DNA of 32,734 bases. It comes from Vicinamibacteria bacterium (lineage in GTDB: Bacteria > Acidobacteriota > Vicinamibacteria > Fen-336). Shown here one piece after another: positions 8,375 to 15,617 of this stretch. The position numbers and the translations under genes were made by a program. The stretch's first letter is position 1, and each line of letters begins with the position of its first letter. The notes below the pieces were generated by a model. The model saw nothing but the letters and a program-made list of their open reading frames with translations. It was not told the origin of the DNA and made no database searches. The stretch covers positions 1 through 32,734 of the forward strand of contig DATMML010000124.1 in the NCBI GenBank assembly GCA_035570235.1, given 5' to 3'.

Positions 8375-8419
8375 GCCCCTGTCCCTGGGAGGAGTGTCTC
8401 CGGAGCCTGAAGCACGCCC

Positions 8420-10834
8420 ATGACTGACCAGCCCGACGCCACGTCGCTATCCCAGGCGCCCCTCAAAGAGCTCTCGGGAAGGATCGGCAAGTACGAGATC
8501 ATGAGGCCCCTGGGCAAGGGAGCCATGGGGATCGTCTACCTCGCCCACGACACCGTGCTCGAGCGGGACGTGGCCCTCAAGGTCATGGTCTCCCAGATTG
8601 CGGACGACCCCGAGCTGAAACAGCGCTTTGAGCGCGAAGCCCGGGCCGTGGCCAAGATGACCCATCCCAATGTGGTCACCGTCTTCGACCTCGGCAGCCA
8701 CACCGACGGCTCCCCCTTCATCGCCATGGAGCTCTTGAAGGGCACCGACCTCCAGCGAGCGGTTCGGCAGCCGCCCCCCCTGACCCTGGAACGCAAGGTC
8801 TCGATCATCGTGCAGGTCCTGGCCGGGCTCGCCCACGCCCACCAGGCGGGGATCGTGCACCGGGACATCAAGCCGGCCAACATCTTCATCAACACCGAGG
8901 GCACGGTTAAGATCATGGACTTCGGGGTGGCCCGCCTCACCACCGCCTCCATGACGGGCACCGGCAACATCGTGGGCACGGCCGACTACATGTCCCCCGA
9001 GCAGGTCAAGGGCTCCCGGGTGGACGGGCGCAGCGACGTTTTCAGCGTGGGCTGCATGCTCTACGAGCTGCTCTCGAATCGCCGGCCGTTCCACTCCGAC
9101 AACCTGATGGCCATCTTCTACAAGATCACCCACGAGGAGCCCAACTTCGATGTGATCCCGGTGGGCGAGGAATACGACAGCCTGCTGCCGGTGCTCAAAA
9201 AAGCCCTAGCCAAGGACCTCGACGGCCGCTACCAGACGGCCTATGAGTTCGCGGTGGACCTTCGGGAGTGGCTGAAGGCCAACGCCACTACGCCCTCCAG
9301 CCGGCACGCGCTCGAGACCTTGGTGGACATGGAGGCGCCCCCCAGCTCGCCACCCTCGCCGTTGACCGATGGCGGGGGAGCCACCGTCATCCCCGCGGAT
9401 GTGGGCGAGGTGGGCGGCTCCGGAACGAAACGGGTCCTGTCCACCCGTGGGCGTGGGGGTCCCACCAGCACGGGCGCGAGGGCCGACCCCACCTATGTGC
9501 CCGGCCGCGCCGCCCCCACTTTCCTGGCTCCCGGGCCCGCGAGCGCGGTCACCGCCAAGCCCGGCACCACCCGCTTGGGCCCGGCCGCCCCCCCGACCGT
9601 GTTCAGCCCCACCCGGCCCGAGCCGCGCCGGGCGCCCGGGGGGGGGAGCCCGATCCTCTACTCCACCCTGGGGGGAATGTTCGTCCTCCTGCTCGGCGCG
9701 GGCGGGTACATCTATTGGAAGCAGAACCAAGTGCCGCCCGCGGCGCCCCCGAGCCCGACGGCCTCCGTGCCCACCTCGATGGCGCCGCCGCCCGCCACAA
9801 CCTTACCCGCGCCGCCCCCTGCGACCCCCACTACGGTCGCCTCGGTGGACATCAAGCCTCGGGGGGGCGCCTCCCTCCATCTCGCCCAGGCTCAGTTCAA
9901 CGCCGGCAACTACGACCGCGCCCTCGGCGCCGCCCAGGAGGCTCTGCGGGAGGACCCCAGAAGCCCCGAGGCTCAGAAGCTGGTGGAGAGCGCCCTCAAC
10001 GGCCAGAAGGCCGAGACCCATCTGCGGACGGCGGAGACGGCCTTGCGGCAGGGCAGCTACGATCAAGCCTCTTCAGAGGCGGAGGCGGCCCAAGGCCTCG
10101 CGCCCTGGGACGCGCGTGTCACAAACCTCACCTCCCGCATCCGCGAGGCCCAGGTCCAGGCCCAGCAGCAGCAGCAACGCAAGGCCCAACAGCAGGCGCT
10201 CAGCGCGGTGAACGGTCTTCTGGCCAAGGCGGACGACGCCCTGGCCACCCAGAAGTACGACGCTGCCATCAACCTCTACGACGAGGTCCTGAAGGCAGAG
10301 CCTCAGAATCAGCGCGCGACCCTTGGCAAGACCAGCGCGGTGGGAGCACGAGCGCTGACCCAGGCCGCGGCCCAGGGCGGGCCCCACTCGGCCCTCGGGC
10401 GGTCTTTCGTGGCCGGCAAGACCATGGCCCAGAGCGCGGAGACCAGACAGGGCAACGCCCCCGAGGGCTTCGAGGAGTCGGCGGGGGTTACAGTCAAGAA
10501 GGGCACGCAGCCGGCCGACCTCCCGGGCAAGATCAACTTCGAGTTCAGCCCCGGCGTGCCCAAGCCGGGGGAGAAGTACACGGCCAGCATCTCCCTCGTG
10601 AACGAGGGCCTGGCCCCCATCCAGCTCCGGGACATGATCGTCACCACCACCGTCAACGGGAAGCGCTCCCAGGGGCCGGTGCCGCCCTTGACCAAGGACG
10701 TGGCCCCCAAGCAGAAGGCGCTTCTCCTCTCCCTCCCCGACCTCTGGAAGGAGGACACCACCACCTGGACGATGGAGATCGTGGTGCACACCACCCGCGG
10801 AGAGACCTACAAGAACCAGGTGACCTGGAAGTAG
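8420..10834 (+). CDS. Transmembrane Hanks-type Ser/Thr protein kinase with TPR and C-terminal Ig-like region
   Basis: An 804-residue receptor-like kinase. Seen: a complete kinase domain at about residues 25-285, with the glycine loop LGKGAMGIVY (31-40), ATP-binding K54, HRDIKPAN near 147, DFG near 170, the GTADYMSPEQ activation-segment end and DVFSVGCMLYEL. A Pro/Thr/Gly-rich linker (about 290-410) leads to one membrane helix (about 413-433), so the kinase is cytoplasmic. Outside lie another Pro/Ala linker, a TPR-like stretch (about 490-650, e.g. AQFNAGNYDRALGAAQEALREDP and a Gln-rich coil near 575-590) and a beta-rich C-terminal domain (about 695-804, INFEFSPGVPKPGEKYTASISLVNEG). All catalytic residues are present. 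Two exported proteins follow in the same unit, which suggests an envelope signalling role; the ligand is unknown. Confidence 0.92.
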   Translation: MTDQPDATSLSQAPLKELSGRIGKYEIMRPLGKGAMGIVYLAHDTVLERDVALKVMVSQIADDPELKQRFEREARAVAKMTHPNVVTVFDLGSHTDGSPFIAMELLKGTDLQRAVRQPPPLTLERKVSIIVQVLAGLAHAHQAGIVHRDIKPANIFINTEGTVKIMDFGVARLTTASMTGTGNIVGTADYMSPEQVKGSRVDGRSDVFSVGCMLYELLSNRRPFHSDNLMAIFYKITHEEPNFDVIPVGEEYDSLLPVLKKALAKDLDGRYQTAYEFAVDLREWLKANATTPSSRHALETLVDMEAPPSSPPSPLTDGGGATVIPADVGEVGGSGTKRVLSTRGRGGPTSTGARADPTYVPGRAAPTFLAPGPASAVTAKPGTTRLGPAAPPTVFSPTRPEPRRAPGGGSPILYSTLGGMFVLLLGAGGYIYWKQNQVPPAAPPSPTASVPTSMAPPPATTLPAPPPATPTTVASVDIKPRGGASLHLAQAQFNAGNYDRALGAAQEALREDPRSPEAQKLVESALNGQKAETHLRTAETALRQGSYDQASSEAEAAQGLAPWDARVTNLTSRIREAQVQAQQQQQRKAQQQALSAVNGLLAKADDALATQKYDAAINLYDEVLKAEPQNQRATLGKTSAVGARALTQAAAQGGPHSALGRSFVAGKTMAQSAETRQGNAPEGFEESAGVTVKKGTQPADLPGKINFEFSPGVPKPGEKYTASISLVNEGLAPIQLRDMIVTTTVNGKRSQGPVPPLTKDVAPKQKALLLSLPDLWKEDTTTWTMEIVVHTTRGETYKNQVTWK

Positions 10835-10850
10835 ACCCCGAGGGACGCTC

Positions 10851-11360
10851 ATGACACCCTCTCGATGCGCGCTCGCCTTGGCCGTCTGGGCCCTGCCCCT
10901 CGCGACCGCGGCGGGCGACCCGCCCGTGATCGAGCACCAGCCCGTGCCCTGCACCGTGCCCGGCAAGGCGATCTCCCTCTGCGCGGCCGTGAGCGCCGAC
11001 ACCATGGTGGCCACCTCCCGGATCTACTTCCGGCCCGCGGGGGAGGACTTCTACAGCTTCGTGGACATGACCTTCGGGGGGATCAGCTACTGCGGGACCA
11101 TGCCCGCACCCCGCGAGGGCAAGTTGAAGGTCATCGAGTACTACCTGCAAGCGGTGGACGATCAATACCAGCCCACGCGCACCAGCACCTTCCAGATGAA
11201 CGTCCAACCGGAGGGGATGTGCGAGTTCCCTCCCATCGAGAAGGACGCAGGCAAGGCCGCCGCCATCAAGGTCTTCGCCACCAACCGGAAGCAGGGCAAC
11301 CGAATGCACGATGCCTTCGTGACGGCCGGGGTCACCTTTGTGCCCGTCCTCGGCCGGTAG
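10851..11360 (+). CDS. Exported protein of unknown function in the kinase operon
   Basis: 169 residues. I do not recognise the family. Seen: a signal peptide (MTPSRCALALAVWALPLATAAG, cleavage near residue 21) and a mature part with four cysteines (VPC, SLC, SYC, GMC), an even number that could form two disulfides. The text IYFRPAGEDFYSFVDM...YYLQAVDD resembles beta-sandwich domains that describe physical attack or binding surfaces, but this is only an impression. It starts 16 nt after the kinase stop with GAGGGACG upstream and overlaps the next gene by 23 nt, so it is co-transcribed. It may act with the extracellular part of the kinase. Confidence 0.75.
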   Translation: MTPSRCALALAVWALPLATAAGDPPVIEHQPVPCTVPGKAISLCAAVSADTMVATSRIYFRPAGEDFYSFVDMTFGGISYCGTMPAPREGKLKVIEYYLQAVDDQYQPTRTSTFQMNVQPEGMCEFPPIEKDAGKAAAIKVFATNRKQGNRMHDAFVTAGVTFVPVLGR

Positions 11361-12183
11361 GCCGCGTCGCTTCTCCACCATCGTCCCTTTCGTTGCCCTC
11401 GTCCTCTTTCCCGTCGCCGACGCGCGGGCGGGAGCCCGCTTCGAGGTCTCGGGGACGGTGGAGGCGACGGAGAGCGAGATCGCGGTGCGGGTGAACCTCA
11501 GGAATGTGGGCGATCGCGCTACGGGGTCGGTGAGCGTCGAGGGGGAGTTCTTGGGCCGTCGTCAGGAGGGAACCCTCGACCAGGGGGTGCCCGCGGGCGA
11601 GTCGCGGAGCCTTCTCCTGCGCTATCCGCCGGAGGTGCCGCGGCGGGGCGTGCACCCGCTCACCCTCCTCCTCGACTTTGCCGAGGCCGCATCGCCGGCC
11701 AACGCCAGCCCGCCCGCCGAGAGCCAACGCGCTTTCCTTCTCCTCGCTCTGGGCGCCAACGCCCCGCCCGCGGTGCGGGTGGACGCGGCCGAGGGCCGCC
11801 TGGAAACGCGTTCGAGCCTGGCCGTGGGTCTCGAGAGCCTGGACGGCGCCTCCCACCGGGTGCGCCTCCGCGTCCTCACCCCCCACGGCTTGCGGGCGGA
11901 GAACCCGCCCGCGGATGTGGAGGTGCCGGCCGCCGGCCGCGTGTCCGTGCCCATCCCCCTTCTCCGCTCCGGCGCCCCCCGCGGCTCGCGCCAGGGCGTG
12001 CTCTTCGTGGCCGAAGCCGCCGACGGCCCCCTGGCGAGGACGACCGTGACCACGGGGGTCGTGGAGATCGCGCCCGATCCCGCCCTCATGCCGCGCTTGC
12101 GACTCCCGCTGTGGGTGTTGGCCGGGCTTCTTCTCGCGACGGCGGTGGCCCTGGAGTTCCGTCGCCGCCGCGAAAAAGCCTGA
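11338..12183 (+). CDS. Signal-peptide protein with C-terminal membrane anchor, unknown function
   Basis: 281 residues. Seen: a Sec signal (RPRRFSTIVPFVALVLFPVADARA, cleavage near residue 31), a long beta-rich extracytoplasmic region with two repeated-looking segments (FEVSGTVEATESEIAVRVNLRNVGDRATGSVSVEG and VGLESLDGASHRVRLRVLTPHGLRA), then a membrane helix (about 255-273) and a basic tail RRRREKA. This is a type I topology with the beta-sandwich domains outside. No catalytic motif is visible. Start is probably TTG 11338, overlapping the preceding gene by 23 nt; no ATG or GTG start gives the signal peptide. Likely the third member of the kinase operon. The start codon is the least certain part. 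Confidence 0.65.
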   Translation: MCPSSAGRPRRFSTIVPFVALVLFPVADARAGARFEVSGTVEATESEIAVRVNLRNVGDRATGSVSVEGEFLGRRQEGTLDQGVPAGESRSLLLRYPPEVPRRGVHPLTLLLDFAEAASPANASPPAESQRAFLLLALGANAPPAVRVDAAEGRLETRSSLAVGLESLDGASHRVRLRVLTPHGLRAENPPADVEVPAAGRVSVPIPLLRSGAPRGSRQGVLFVAEAADGPLARTTVTTGVVEIAPDPALMPRLRLPLWVLAGLLLATAVALEFRRRREKA

Positions 12184-12398
12184 AGCCTGCCGCGCGGGAG
12201 CCTCGCGGGGAGGTCACTTTCCTAAGGGTGGCCCGTGACGCCCTGGGACGCCCGCTCTTTTTGGGGCGGGGCCTTATCTTTCCCCGCACTCGGGGGCACC
12301 GGCTGTGCTAGGCTTCCCCTCCGAATTCTTGCGGGAGGAGGTCTTCCCGCTGCGCGCTCGCTCCGGGGCGCAGCGACAACGCTCAAGGAGGGGACGCC

Positions 12399-13175
12399 GT
12401 GGATATTCTGAACGCCTTGTTCCGCTGGCTGCACATCCTGGCCGGTGTGGTTTGGATCGGGATGCTGTACTTCTTCAACTGGGTCAATGGGCCGTTCGCG
12501 GGCACCATGGATGGCGATACCAAGAAGAAAGTGGTGCCGGAGCTGATGCCCCGCGCCCTCTACTGGTTCCGCTGGGGGGCGGCTTGGACGTGGGTGACCG
12601 GCGTCCTGCTCCTCCTCCTCGTCTTCTACCACGGCGGGATCATGTTCGACGGGGACAGGGGCTGGAGTGCGGGCGCCGGCGTCATGGTCGCGGTGACTTT
12701 CCTCGCCCCCTTCCTCTATGACGCGCTCCACAAGAGCGGGCTCGGCAAGGACCCCAAGGTTTTCGGCGGCGTGGCCTTTGTCCTGACCGCAGTGGTGGTT
12801 GTGCTCATGGCCACCTGGGGCGGGTTCAGCTACCGGGCCTTCAACATCCACCTGGGCGCCCTCTTCGGCAGCATCATGGCCTTCAACGTCTGGTTCCGCA
12901 TTTGGCCCGGCCAACAGAAGATCATCACCGCCGTGAAGGGGGGAACCGCTCCCGACCCCGCCGTCGTCGCCCTGGCCGGGGCACGCTCCCGCCACAACAC
13001 CTACATGTCGGTGCCGCTGCTCTGGGCCATGATCAACTCTCACACCACGACCGTAACGACCGAAATCGGGATACCGGCAGAGTACGGGTATGTGCTGCTC
13101 CTCCTGGTGATCCTCCTGGGGTGGCACATCGTCTGGCATCTCTACAAGCGAGCCCCCAAGGTCAAGGGGTTCTAA
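12399..13175 (+). CDS. PuuD-type (urate oxidase N-terminal domain) multi-pass membrane protein
   Basis: 258 residues with about seven hydrophobic helices. Seen: LFRWLHILAGVVWIGMLYFFNWVNGPF at the N-terminus, RALYWFRWGAAWTWVTGVLLLLLVFY, and a later HNTYMSVPLLWAMINSHTTT and GYVLLLLVILLGWHIVWHLYKR. The WLHxxxGxxWIGxxYFFNxVN start and RHNTYMSVPLLxxM stretch are typical of the urate hydroxylase PuuD membrane domain. In characterised PuuD a cytochrome c domain follows the membrane part; here the protein stops right after the last helix, so it is the membrane half alone. The histidines at the helix ends could bind haem. Start is GTG 12399 with AAGGAGGGG upstream. No purine-degradation genes are near, so urate as substrate is unproven. 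Confidence 0.75.
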   Translation: MDILNALFRWLHILAGVVWIGMLYFFNWVNGPFAGTMDGDTKKKVVPELMPRALYWFRWGAAWTWVTGVLLLLLVFYHGGIMFDGDRGWSAGAGVMVAVTFLAPFLYDALHKSGLGKDPKVFGGVAFVLTAVVVVLMATWGGFSYRAFNIHLGALFGSIMAFNVWFRIWPGQQKIITAVKGGTAPDPAVVALAGARSRHNTYMSVPLLWAMINSHTTTVTTEIGIPAEYGYVLLLLVILLGWHIVWHLYKRAPKVKGF

Positions 13176-13319
13176 GCTCTGGGTGGGCCGTCGGGTGCCT
13201 GGCGGCACCTCGGCGAAGCAAGGCGTGGCGGAGCACCGACCTCGGGGGGGATGGGCTCGTCCGCCCGCTGGCCGGAAACAGCGCTGCCTGCGCGCCCTAA
13301 CCCCGGTGTTCCTTTCCAC

Positions 13320-13349
13320 TTGACACGCCTTCGGGCCACGACCTATGGT
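13320..13349 (+). promoter_or_regulatory. Putative promoter of the dnaJ-like gene, nearly leaderless
   Basis: A perfect TTGACA (13320-13325), an 18-nt spacer and TATGGT (13344-13349). The -10 box ends 10 nt before the ATG at 13360, so the message would carry almost no 5' leader. No Shine-Dalgarno sequence precedes the ATG, which fits. Confidence 0.45.
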
Positions 13350-13359
13350 GTAGCTGGGA

Positions 13360-13932
13360 ATGGATAAACCCAAGGATTACTACCGGATCCTTGGCGTCTC
13401 CCGGGATGCCAGCCCCGGCGCCATCAAGCGCGCCTACCGCCGGCTGGCCAAGCGGTACCACCCCGACGTGAGCGCCAACGTCAGCCAAGAGGCCTTCCAG
13501 GACCTGCAAGCGGCCTACGAGACCCTGGCCGACGCGGACCGCCGCCGCCGGTACGACGAAGCCCTGGGGCGAGCGGAGCGGCTCGAGCCCCTGGCCTGGT
13601 CGTTCGTGCGGAGCCCGGCCGTGGGCGACCTCCGGCGGCCGATCCAGCCCGGCAGCCTCAGCGGCGAGATCCTCCTCACGCGGGGGGAAGCCGCCAACGG
13701 GGGCGTCCTTCCCTTGGACGTGCCCCTCACCACCACCTGCGACCTCTGCGAGGGGACCGGCGGCTACGTCTTTGACTGCGAGCGGTGCGGGGGGGAAGGA
13801 AAAGTGGAGCGGCGCCTGCCCCTCCCCATCAGCATTCCCCCCGGCGTTCGCGACGGCGAGGTCTTTCAAGTGGCGGTGGACGACCCCGGGCTACTCTCCG
13901 TCTTCCTGACCGTTCACATCCGAAGGTTCTAG
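13360..13932 (+). CDS. Compact DnaJ-like co-chaperone with a single zinc-binding module
   Basis: 190 residues. Seen: a J domain (about 5-68) with YYRILGVSRDAS, the HPD motif in KRYHPDVS, which stimulates DnaK ATPase, and RRRYDEALG. A linker without the usual long G/F region is followed by two CxxC motifs (CDLCEGTGG and CERCGGEGK), enough for one zinc site rather than the two of full DnaJ, and a short beta segment PLPISIPPGVRDGEVFQVAVDD. Full DnaJ is about 375 residues, so this is a shortened type. No dnaK or grpE is nearby. Start ATG 13360 gives the exact J-domain N-terminus. Confidence 0.87.
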   Translation: MDKPKDYYRILGVSRDASPGAIKRAYRRLAKRYHPDVSANVSQEAFQDLQAAYETLADADRRRRYDEALGRAERLEPLAWSFVRSPAVGDLRRPIQPGSLSGEILLTRGEAANGGVLPLDVPLTTTCDLCEGTGGYVFDCERCGGEGKVERRLPLPISIPPGVRDGEVFQVAVDDPGLLSVFLTVHIRRF

Positions 13933-13957
13933 CAGGTTATCATCGGCCGCACGAAGA

Positions 13958-13981
13958 GCGCGCCCCAAGCCGGGGGCGCGC
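13958..13981. terminator. Strong GC hairpin between dnaJ-like gene and gmhA
   Basis: GCGCGCCCC (13958-13966) pairs perfectly with GGGGCGCGC (13973-13981) around a 6-nt loop. A 9-bp all-G+C stem in a 104-nt gap is likely structural, but there is no T-run on either strand, so it could be a transcription barrier or RNA-stability element rather than a classic terminator. Confidence 0.4.
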
Positions 13982-14036
13982 CCATTGCTGAGCGGCGGAG
14001 ACCTCGGGGGAGCGTCGCCTCGGCCTGTGCTCTCAT

Positions 14037-14609
14037 ATGGATGAAGACGGCATCCGCCGCATCGCCGCGGAGAGCATCGCCCTCAAGCAGCGCTTCTTCG
14101 AGGAGAACGCGGGGCTTTTGGTGGAGGTGGGCGGGCGCTTGTCCGAGTGCCTCCGCTCGGGGGGCAAGGTGCTGGCGTTCGGCAACGGGGGCTCTGCCGC
14201 CGATGCCCAGCACCTGGCCGCGGAGCTGGTAGGCCGCTTCCTGCGCGAACGGCCGGGGCTCCCCGCCCTTGCCTTGACCACTGACTCCTCGGTCCTCACT
14301 GCCATCGGCAACGACCAAGGTTACGAAGCGATCTTCCGCCGGCAGGTGGAGGCCCTGGGCCGCCCCGGGGATGTGGCCATCGGCATCAGCACCTCCGGCC
14401 GGTCGCCCAACGTGGTGGAGGCCCTGCGCGCGGCCCGCGCCCGTGGGCTCCTGACCGTCGGTCTCAGCGGCGGCGGGGGGGGGCGCCTCGGGGGACTCGT
14501 CCACTACCTGATCGACGTGCCCCACCACGAGACCCCGCGCATCCAGGAGGTCCACAGCGTGGTCGTCCACATCCTGTGCCAGATGGTGGAAGAGGCGATG
14601 ACCCGCTGA
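14037..14609 (+). CDS. gmhA: D-sedoheptulose-7-phosphate isomerase GmhA
   Basis: Cytosolic SIS-domain isomerase that makes D-glycero-D-manno-heptose-7-phosphate from sedoheptulose-7-phosphate, the first step of ADP-heptose synthesis for lipopolysaccharide core. The 190 residues are the usual length. Seen: FGNGGSAADAQHLAAELVGRF (about 48-68) with the active-site loop, LTTDSSVLTAIGNDQGYEAIFRRQVEALG, GDVAIGISTSGRSPNVVEAL, and the C-terminal IQEVHSVVVHILCQMVEE with the conserved Glu and His. The ATG at 14037 gives a full N-terminus; no strong Shine-Dalgarno is visible. Its stop shares a base with the next start (TGATG). No other heptose genes are in the window. Confidence 0.92.
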   Translation: MDEDGIRRIAAESIALKQRFFEENAGLLVEVGGRLSECLRSGGKVLAFGNGGSAADAQHLAAELVGRFLRERPGLPALALTTDSSVLTAIGNDQGYEAIFRRQVEALGRPGDVAIGISTSGRSPNVVEALRAARARGLLTVGLSGGGGGRLGGLVHYLIDVPHHETPRIQEVHSVVVHILCQMVEEAMTR

Positions 14610-15586
14610 TGCGCCCGCCCCCTCGTCCACGGCGCGCCCGGCGCGTCCTCCCCCTGGACCTGGCGGGCGTGCGCACCTACCCCTTGTCCCGCCGCCGGAG
14701 CGGGGTGGCCCTCCGCGACTTCGCCCGTCCCCATGCGCGGGGCGGCACCGTGGCCGCGTTCCTGAAGGGGCTCCCCCGAATCCTGGGGGCCGCAACCCTC
14801 CGGGCGCTCGTCGCCGACATCCTCCGGGCCCGCGTCCGCCGAAAGCCCATCCTCTGGGGGATCGGGGCTCACGTCATCAAGGTGGGCCTCTCCCCGGTGC
14901 TCATCGACCTTATGGAGAGGGGGCTCCTGACCGGGCTGGCCTTGAACGGGGCGGGTATCGTCCACGACTTCGAGCTGGCGGTCGCGGGGCGGACCTCGGA
15001 AGACGTAGCCGCCGGCCTCCGGGCGGGGGAGTTCGGGATGGCCCGGGAGACGGGGGAGGAGATCAACCGCGCCATTACGGGGGGGGATGCGGACGGGCTG
15101 GGCCTGGGGGCCGCGCTCGGCCGCTACCTCGAATCGCGGCGCCCCCCCCACCTGGGGGTGAGTCTGCTGGCGGCGGCCCGCCGGCTGGGCCTCCCCGCGA
15201 CCGTGCACGTGGCGGTCGGGACGGACATCGTGCACATGCATCCCTCCTGTGATCCCGCCGCCCTGGGCCGGGCAACCCATCTGGACTTTCGGCTCTTCGC
15301 CGCTCAGGTCGCGCGCCTGGGTGGAGGCGGGGTCTACTTGAACGTGGGCTCCGCGGTCCTGCTCCCGGAGGTGTTCCTAAAGGCAGTGACCCTGGCCCGC
15401 AACCTCGGGCACCCGCTCCGGGACTTCAGCACCGCCAACTTGGACTTCATCCAGTCCTACCGGCCCAACGCCAATGTGGTGGAGCGCCCCACCGCGGGCG
15501 GGGGCCGCGGCTATCGGCTCACCGGCCACCACGAGCTGCTAGTGCCGCTCCTCGCGGCGGCCCTCGTGGAGGGGCGCCGGCGCTGA
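14609..15586 (+). CDS. Deoxyhypusine-synthase-like protein, function unknown
   Basis: 325 residues. Seen: PILWGIGAHVIKVGLSPVLIDLMERGLLTGLALNGAGIVHDFELAV (about 88-133), SEDVAAGLRAGEFGMARETGEEIN, GTDIVHMHPSCD, ARLGGGGVYLNVGSAVLLPEVFLKA, DFSTANLDFIQSYRPNANVVERP and the end GHHELLVPLLAAAL. The order matches the NAD-binding fold of deoxyhypusine synthase and its bacterial relatives. The lysine motif of true deoxyhypusine synthase (AVSWGK) is absent, so the spermidine-dependent reaction is doubtful. Bacteria lack eIF5A; some related proteins make homospermidine. It is translationally coupled to gmhA (TGATG), and I chose ATG 14609 because of this overlap and the basic start. aguB and aguA lie 2.4 kb away. 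Family likely, function unknown. Confidence 0.75.
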   Translation: MRPPPRPRRARRVLPLDLAGVRTYPLSRRRSGVALRDFARPHARGGTVAAFLKGLPRILGAATLRALVADILRARVRRKPILWGIGAHVIKVGLSPVLIDLMERGLLTGLALNGAGIVHDFELAVAGRTSEDVAAGLRAGEFGMARETGEEINRAITGGDADGLGLGAALGRYLESRRPPHLGVSLLAAARRLGLPATVHVAVGTDIVHMHPSCDPAALGRATHLDFRLFAAQVARLGGGGVYLNVGSAVLLPEVFLKAVTLARNLGHPLRDFSTANLDFIQSYRPNANVVERPTAGGGRGYRLTGHHELLVPLLAAALVEGRRR

Positions 15587-15596
15587 CCACGTCGTA

Positions 15597-15617
15597 CCGC
15601 GCGGCGCGCTAGCGCGG
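15597..15617. terminator. Palindromic hairpin between converging genes
   Basis: CCGCGC (15597-15602) pairs with GCGCGG (15612-15617); the overlapping 15605-15616 is a perfect 12-base palindrome, CGCGCTAGCGCG, which contains the stop codon of the minus-strand transporter. It fills the 22-nt gap between two converging genes, the expected place for a bidirectional terminator, but no T-runs flank it. Confidence 0.35.
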
